Assembly: GCA_043806975.1 (NCBI GenBank) | Contig: JAZDGL010000007.1 | Location: 1 to 9,208 of the forward strand | Reading direction: 5' to 3' | Source: JAZDGL01 sp043806975 | GTDB taxonomy: Bacteria; Patescibacteriota; Minisyncoccia; CAYZDR01 | Length of the DNA: 9,208 bases | Shown: positions 5,142 through 9,208 of the stretch, one piece after another | Layout of the letters: the number at the start of each line of letters is the position of its first letter | Position numbering within the stretch: position 1 is the stretch's first letter | Notes under the pieces: model-generated | Told to the model about the DNA's origin: nothing | What the model saw: only the letters and a program-made list of their open reading frames with translations | Databases searched by the model: none | Made by a program: the position numbers and the translations under genes

Positions 5142-5403
5142 AATTTTTGGCGAAGTTGAGCATTTTAACCGTTGTCTCTGCGATGCGGGATGTTGTGAAC
5201 CCCGCATCCTTTTGTGGAACAAGTTCAAATTTTTCAATATCAGATAAAGAAAAATTATGTTTTTTGAACATTTTATCTAAATTAATTAAAAGAAAGCGGG
5301 AAAGATTGTAGTCATTTTCCCATTCTAATTTGTCTATTTCTTTGCCGTTTTGAATTAGTGTCAGCGCGGCGTTGGTTTTAGAAGTGGAAATAAGAATTTG
5401 CAT
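5128..5403 (-). CDS. Short TsaB-like protein (N-terminal lobe only)
   Basis: A 91-residue protein resembling the first half of TsaB (YeaZ), the non-catalytic partner of TsaD in making threonylcarbamoyladenosine on tRNA. MQILISTSKTNAALTLIQNGKEI (1-23) matches the opening ASKHA strands, where TsaB usually has I-D-T-S. LSRFLLINLDKMFKKHNFSLSDIEKFELVP (34-63) matches the helix and S-x-x-D-I step. QKDAGFTTSRIAETTVKMLNFA (64-85) stands where TsaB has GPGSFTGLRIG. The conserved Asp and the GPGS glycines are lost and the whole second lobe is missing (TsaB is normally about 200 residues or more). Its place after a tRNA nucleotidyltransferase fits a tRNA-modification role. The start at 5403 is supported by GGAGG 5 nt upstream, supplied by the repeat at 5409-5443. 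It could be a minimal partner of TsaD or a decaying copy. Confidence 0.6.
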   Translation of the reverse strand: MQILISTSKTNAALTLIQNGKEIDKLEWENDYNLSRFLLINLDKMFKKHNFSLSDIEKFELVPQKDAGFTTSRIAETTVKMLNFAKNYEKN

Positions 5404-5408
5404 AAAAA

Positions 5409-5443
5409 CCTCCCCCTCGCCCCCTCCTTGTAAAAGAGGGGAG
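5409..5443 (+). repeat. 35-bp interspersed repeat, spacer copy
   Basis: This GC-rich unit (CCTCCCCCTCGCCCCCTCCT and on to GAGGGGAG) fills most of the 49-nt spacer between cca and the TsaB-like gene. It matches the minus strand of 6535-6569 at 33 of 35 positions, so the two copies are inverted relative to each other. Its ends CCCCTC and GAGGGG can pair into a hairpin. Read on the minus strand it ends in GGAGG, 5 nt before the TsaB-like start codon. Confidence 0.85.
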
Positions 5444-5452
5444 TTATTCGGA

Positions 5453-7042
5453 TTATTTTATCCAGTGTTTTCTTCTTATCGTTTCGTTTTCTTCTTCTTT
5501 TCTCTCTTCTATTTTTTCTTTTGCTAGTTTTCGCAGTTCTAATAAATCTAAGGCGCTAATTTCTTTGGCGCGCTTTTCTAGATATTCGGAGGTATTTTTT
5601 TCGGGGTCGTCTAGCACTTCTGAAAATAAAACATCTAAGATTGACCCGATTTTTGGTCCGGGCTGAATATCTAGAAGTTTCATTATACCATTTCCATCAA
5701 TTTTTAGCATCTTTAATGAAATTGGATCTTTGCTAACTTTTTCTATCATATATTCAAGATGGCGAAGTTTGTATGGTTTTGCTTTTGGCACGCCGCTTCC
5801 AAGTCGATCTGCAATTCGTAAATTTATTAAATCTCTAACATTTTCTTTGCCGATTTTTTTAACCAGCCGCCGCACTCCGGCTTCGGAAACTTCCCCGACA
5901 TTGTAAAAAAACATATGGTTGCGCACAAGCAGAGAGGTTTTTTCAATGGTTTCATTTGAGAATTTCAGGTTTTGGAGAATTTTTTTAGTGAATTTTGCGC
6001 CAAGGTAGTCGTGATTGTAAAAAGTGCTTGTGGCTCCTTCACCTTGCTTGGTTTGCGGCTTGGCAATGTCGTGCAGTAAAGCGGCTAATCGGACTTCCAA
6101 TTTTTTTGACGGGCAGTATTTGAGCGAAAGAATGCTATGTTGATAAATTGTGTATATATGATGGCGATTTTGCGCGACGCCGATGCCTATTTCTAATTCA
6201 GGGACGATAAATTTAAGCAAATTTAATTCTTGCAGGGTTTCAATCCCTTCTGCAGGTTTATCGGATAAAATTATTTTTGCTAGCTCATCGCGAATTCTTT
6301 CGTTGGATATATGAGTGAGCAAGCGCGCATTTTCTTTTATCGCTTGTTTTGTTTTTTCTTCAATTTGAAAATCTAGCTGGCAGGAAAATCGCACTGCGCG
6401 CATCATTCGCAAGGCATCTTCGCTAAATCGTTCATTTGGATTGCCGACAGCGCGAATGATTTTGTTTTTGATGTCTTTCTGACCGTTAAAGGGATCAATA
6501 ATTGATTCGGAAAATTGAGAAATTGGGAATTTTTCTCCCCTCTTTAATAAGGAGGGGGCGAGGGGGAGGCTGATTTCGGATTTTAATGCGATTGCGTTCA
6601 TTGTAAAATCCCTTCTAGACAGATCCTCTTCTAGTGTATCGGCAAACTCAACTTTATCGGGATGCCGCCTGTCAGAATAGTTTTGTTCGGTGCGATAGGT
6701 GGTTATCTGAATTTCTTGAATTTGTTTTTTGCTGGATTTTTCAGCGTTTTCTGCTCCCAAAGGAGGGTTGGCGCAATCAACCTCTGCCGTATCGTTATTA
6801 TTGGAATTGTTGCGGATAAGAACTGTTACGGTTCCAAACTTGTTTTCATATAAACTATCGGGGAAAACTTTTTGGATTTGTTCGGGGCGCGCGTTTGTGG
6901 CAATGTCCCAGTCTTTTGGTCCATTGGTGGGTGGATTTTCCAAAATTAAATCGCGCACGCATCCGCCTACTAAAAATGCTTCAAACCCTGCCTTTTCCAG
7001 CTTTTCTAAAATAAATTTTATATCTTTGGGAATTATTTCCAT
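5453..7042 (-). CDS. cca: CCA tRNA nucleotidyltransferase with HD domain
   Basis: A 529-residue class II CCA-adding enzyme, which builds or repairs the 3' CCA of tRNAs from CTP and ATP. Head-domain motifs are FLVGGCVRD (23-31), GPKDWDIAT (41-49; metal ligands D44 and D46), TYRTE (115-119) and RRDFTMNAIA (143-152). SEDALRMMRAVRF (207-219) holds the EDxxR nucleotide-recognition motif (208-212). The neck ISNERIRDEL (245-254) is followed by a metal-binding HD domain (H302, H324-D325, H344). It is longer than typical because of two insertions: an Asn-rich stretch at about 78-108, and 158-180, part of which is encoded by an interspersed repeat. The C-terminus is a charged helix (500-525). ATG 7042 has AAGGA 6 nt upstream. 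It appears to lead an operon with the TsaB-like and flippase-like genes. The enzyme is needed here because tRNA-Leu and tRNA-Ala lack an encoded CCA. Confidence 0.95.
   Translation of the reverse strand: MEIIPKDIKFILEKLEKAGFEAFLVGGCVRDLILENPPTNGPKDWDIATNARPEQIQKVFPDSLYENKFGTVTVLIRNNSNNNDTAEVDCANPPLGAENAEKSSKKQIQEIQITTYRTEQNYSDRRHPDKVEFADTLEEDLSRRDFTMNAIALKSEISLPLAPSLLKRGEKFPISQFSESIIDPFNGQKDIKNKIIRAVGNPNERFSEDALRMMRAVRFSCQLDFQIEEKTKQAIKENARLLTHISNERIRDELAKIILSDKPAEGIETLQELNLLKFIVPELEIGIGVAQNRHHIYTIYQHSILSLKYCPSKKLEVRLAALLHDIAKPQTKQGEGATSTFYNHDYLGAKFTKKILQNLKFSNETIEKTSLLVRNHMFFYNVGEVSEAGVRRLVKKIGKENVRDLINLRIADRLGSGVPKAKPYKLRHLEYMIEKVSKDPISLKMLKIDGNGIMKLLDIQPGPKIGSILDVLFSEVLDDPEKNTSEYLEKRAKEISALDLLELRKLAKEKIEERKEEENETIRRKHWIK
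6535..6569 (-). repeat. 35-bp interspersed repeat, copy inside cca
   Basis: The minus-strand sequence matches the spacer copy at 5409-5443 with two mismatches. It lies in frame in the cca coding sequence and encodes SLPLAPSLLKRGE (residues 158-170). This falls between the conserved RRDFTMNAIA and IIDPF motifs, where other CCA enzymes have only a short loop. An inserted repeat has become part of the protein without breaking the frame. Confidence 0.85.
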
Positions 7043-7075
7043 ATAAAATCCTTAAACTTCCCCCTTTTTACCTCC

Positions 7076-7140
7076 CAAGGCGGTCTGCCCATTAGGCAGA
7101 AAGGGAGATTACCGCCCAAGGCGGTCTGCCTTGGGCAGAA
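7076..7140 (+). repeat. Tandem double-hairpin REP-like repeats upstream of cca
   Basis: Two related units share CAAGGCGGTCTGCC (7076-7089 and 7117-7130) and both end in GGCAGAA. The second is complete, with hairpins CCGCC-caa-GGCGG (7112-7124) and TCTGCC-ttg-GGCAGA (7125-7139). In the first, the leading hairpin is lost and the second has a longer loop (catta). The layout equals the unit at 3537-3565. They lie in the spacer 7043-7266 between divergent genes. The rest of that spacer holds short C-rich and G-rich flanks, a TTATCCACT DnaA-box-like site on the minus strand (7206-7214), and the promoter described next. Confidence 0.75.
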
Positions 7141-7230
7141 GAGGGTTTTTATCCATATTTAGATTACCATATTTTAGGGCAAAAAGAAACCCCCAACTGA
7201 TTAATAGTGGATAACCACATCTTGTTCTAT

Positions 7231-7259
7231 TTGCATATTTAAGTTCGTTTTGGTATTAT
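7231..7259 (+). promoter_or_regulatory. Extended -10 promoter, probably giving a leaderless mRNA
   Basis: TATTAT (7254-7259, 5/6 to consensus) is preceded by TGG, making an extended -10 element. A weak -35 box TTGCAT (7231-7236) lies 17 bp upstream. Transcription would start at about 7266-7267, on or next to the A of the start codon at 7267, and there is no ribosome binding site. Leaderless translation is therefore likely (inference). Confidence 0.5.
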
Positions 7260-7266
7260 AAACTTA

Positions 7267-7938
7267 ATGGGAAAATTTTTAACAGAAAATAAAATAAATA
7301 AAATAATAGATTTAAGGGAACACGGTCATAGTTTGCCTGAAATAAAAAGAATCACTAGACATTCTAATTCCACAATATGTAAATACATAAAAAATGTTGA
7401 AATCTTACCGGAGTTTAGAAAGGCTTGGGAAGACAGAAAAAAGCCCAGTGTCTTTAAAATGAATAAGGATTGGGATCGGGCAAAAAAACAAGCGAGTGAA
7501 TTAGTAAGTAAAATTAACAACCAAGAAAAAATTTTAATTGCAGCGTGTATTTATTGGGGGGAGGGATCAAAAAAAGATTTAAGCTTAACAAATACTGACC
7601 CTGCTCTTATTAAGGTATTCGTCAATTGTATGGAAATGTTAGGTGTCTGTGGAGAAGATTTAAAAGTGAGCATTAGGATATATGAAGATTTGGATAAAGA
7701 CAAATCAATTGAATTTTGGTCAGATGTTCTAGGTGTTCCTAAAAAGCAAATTTCAGGAGTTACTGTTATAAAAGGAAAAAAAGCAGGGAAACTTAAATTT
7801 GGCATGTGTAGGATTAGGGTTGCGAAAGGGGGCTATACATTAAAAGTTTTAAGTGCTATCATTCAAAATATAAAAAGTGATTTAAACGCCCTCGTAGTTC
7901 AACGGATAGAACAGTGGCGTCCTAAGCCGAAAATGTAG
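7267..7938 (+). CDS. Helix-turn-helix protein with LAGLIDADG-like segment, reading into tRNA-Arg
   Basis: A 223-residue protein. Residues 6-43 form a resolvase-type helix-turn-helix (KINKIIDLREHGHSLPEIKRITRHSNSTICKYI). After a charged linker comes a domain with the motif IAACIYWGEGSKK (91-103), then LSLTNTDPALIKVFVNCMEMLGV, VSIRIYED, FWSDVLGVPKKQI and KFGMCRIRV. This order recalls a family of hypothetical proteins common in CPR genomes whose YWxEGSK motif resembles the first motif of LAGLIDADG homing endonucleases; nuclease activity is not shown. Residues 208-223 (ALVVQRIEQWRPKPKM) are simply the tRNA-Arg gene translated, and the stop TAG (7936-7938) lies in the tRNA T arm. The native end was probably lost or replaced by the tRNA junction. 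It is divergent from cca, and the protein has no assigned function. Confidence 0.65.
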   Translation: MGKFLTENKINKIIDLREHGHSLPEIKRITRHSNSTICKYIKNVEILPEFRKAWEDRKKPSVFKMNKDWDRAKKQASELVSKINNQEKILIAACIYWGEGSKKDLSLTNTDPALIKVFVNCMEMLGVCGEDLKVSIRIYEDLDKDKSIEFWSDVLGVPKKQISGVTVIKGKKAGKLKFGMCRIRVAKGGYTLKVLSAIIQNIKSDLNALVVQRIEQWRPKPKM

Positions 7939-7962
7939 GTTCAATTCCTGCCGAGGGCACCA
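7888..7962 (+). tRNA. tRNA-Arg, anticodon CCT
   Basis: Acceptor gccctcg (7888-7894) pairs perfectly with cgagggc (7952-7958), discriminator A7959, and CCA is encoded at 7960-7962. The D stem is gttc/gaac (7897-7900 and 7909-7912). The anticodon loop gtcctaa (7919-7925) gives CCT (reads AGG), and the outermost pair of the anticodon stem (G7914/A7930) is a mismatch. The T arm is gtagg-ttcaatt-cctgc. The first 51 bases are also the coding end of the upstream protein gene. A weak promoter could lie at 7847-7874 (TTTTAA, 16 bp, TATAAA), inside that gene. Confidence 0.95.
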
Positions 7963-7994
7963 AAACAATTAACAATTTTCAATGAAAAATTTTT

Positions 7995-8068
<74 letters not shown>

Positions 8069-8071
8069 CCC

Positions 8072-8090
8072 GCCTTGCCGCGAGGCAGGC
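8072..8090 (+). repeat. GC-rich hairpin between tRNA-Ala and 23S rRNA
   Basis: GCC-t-TGCC (8072-8079) pairs with GGCA-GGC (8084-8090) around a GCGA loop, with one bulged T. It is short and compact like the other GC-rich hairpins of the window but lacks their double layout, so family membership is uncertain. Confidence 0.5.
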
Positions 8091-8092
8091 TT

Positions 8093-8104
8093 TGCACTTT
8101 GAAA
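8093..8104 (+). promoter_or_regulatory. boxA-like rRNA antitermination site
   Basis: TGCACTTTGAAA differs by one base from the TGCTCTTTGAAA form of boxA found before 23S genes in many bacteria. It is followed by TGTGAATACGG, also like those spacers. NusB/S10-dependent antitermination on the 23S transcript is the inferred role. The rest of the leader (8105-8149) contains only a small GGCT/AGCC hairpin (8128-8145). Confidence 0.6.
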
Positions 8105-8149
8105 TGTGAATACGGATAATGTATGAAGGCTAAATTAAAAAAGCCAAAA

Positions 8150-9208
<1,059 letters not shown>

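Noticed and set aside
5142..5237. N-terminal extension of the flippase-like protein to ATG 5237
   Set aside because: The extra 32 residues are polar, absent in the family, and would lie out of frame within the TsaB-like gene.
6634..7046. Several overlapping plus-strand frames
   Set aside because: All are antisense to the N-terminal half of cca; none has a plausible start signal or domain.
7076..7140. CRISPR array
   Set aside because: Only two short palindromic units exist with no regular spacers; the structure is REP-like.
12..7938. Alternative genetic code (TGA read as Gly, as in some CPR)
   Set aside because: No gene stops at TGA, but all families are full length with normal Gly codons and no in-frame TGA is needed, so the standard code suffices.

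Overview
The window is AT-rich, gene-dense bacterial DNA. It most likely comes from a member of the Candidate Phyla Radiation (Patescibacteria/Parcubacteria-like). This is inferred from small genes with almost no spacing, a degenerate DHH protein and a half-length TsaB-like protein, palindromic repeats scattered through genes and spacers, and a 23S rRNA gene with no 16S gene beside it. The standard bacterial code fits: all nine proteins stop at TAA or TAG and none needs an in-frame TGA. No database search was possible, so the phylum is a judgement.

Left part (1-2024): a YraN-family protein is followed, tail to tail with no gap, by a degenerate DHH-phosphoesterase-like gene on the minus strand. 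Next come tRNA-Leu(TAG), a pair of DnaA-box-like sites and an intrinsic terminator. A near-consensus promoter follows, with a 24-bp inverted repeat over its -10 box; it drives a DUF5320 gene and then a DUF134 (UPF0251) helix-turn-helix gene. DUF134 is the obvious candidate to bind that inverted repeat.

Middle part (2025-5141, all minus strand): a membrane-anchored family-10 glycoside hydrolase (endo-1,4-beta-xylanase type), then tRNA-Ser(CGA). Next are a double-hairpin REP-like repeat and a 23-nt copy of the tRNA-Ser 5' end. These lie next to a REP-associated tyrosine transposase (Y1/HUH) whose own coding sequence holds a perfect 28-bp palindrome. After it comes an eight-to-nine-helix flippase-like (LPG synthase TM, UPF0104) membrane protein.

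Right-middle part (5128-7266, minus strand): an apparent operon runs CCA tRNA nucleotidyltransferase, short TsaB-like protein, flippase-like protein. A 35-bp GC-rich repeat occurs twice here in opposite orientations: once in the spacer before the TsaB-like gene, where it supplies the ribosome binding site, and once in frame inside the cca gene. Further double-hairpin repeats lie upstream of cca.

Right end (7267-9208, plus strand): a helix-turn-helix protein with a LAGLIDADG-like segment reads straight into tRNA-Arg(CCT) and takes its stop codon from the tRNA. It is followed by tRNA-Ala(GGC), a boxA-like antitermination site and the first roughly 1,060 bases of 23S rRNA, which carries an AT-rich hairpin expansion. 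The window mixes translation housekeeping (four tRNAs, 23S, cca, TsaB-like) with repeats that repeatedly touch tRNA genes and coding sequences.
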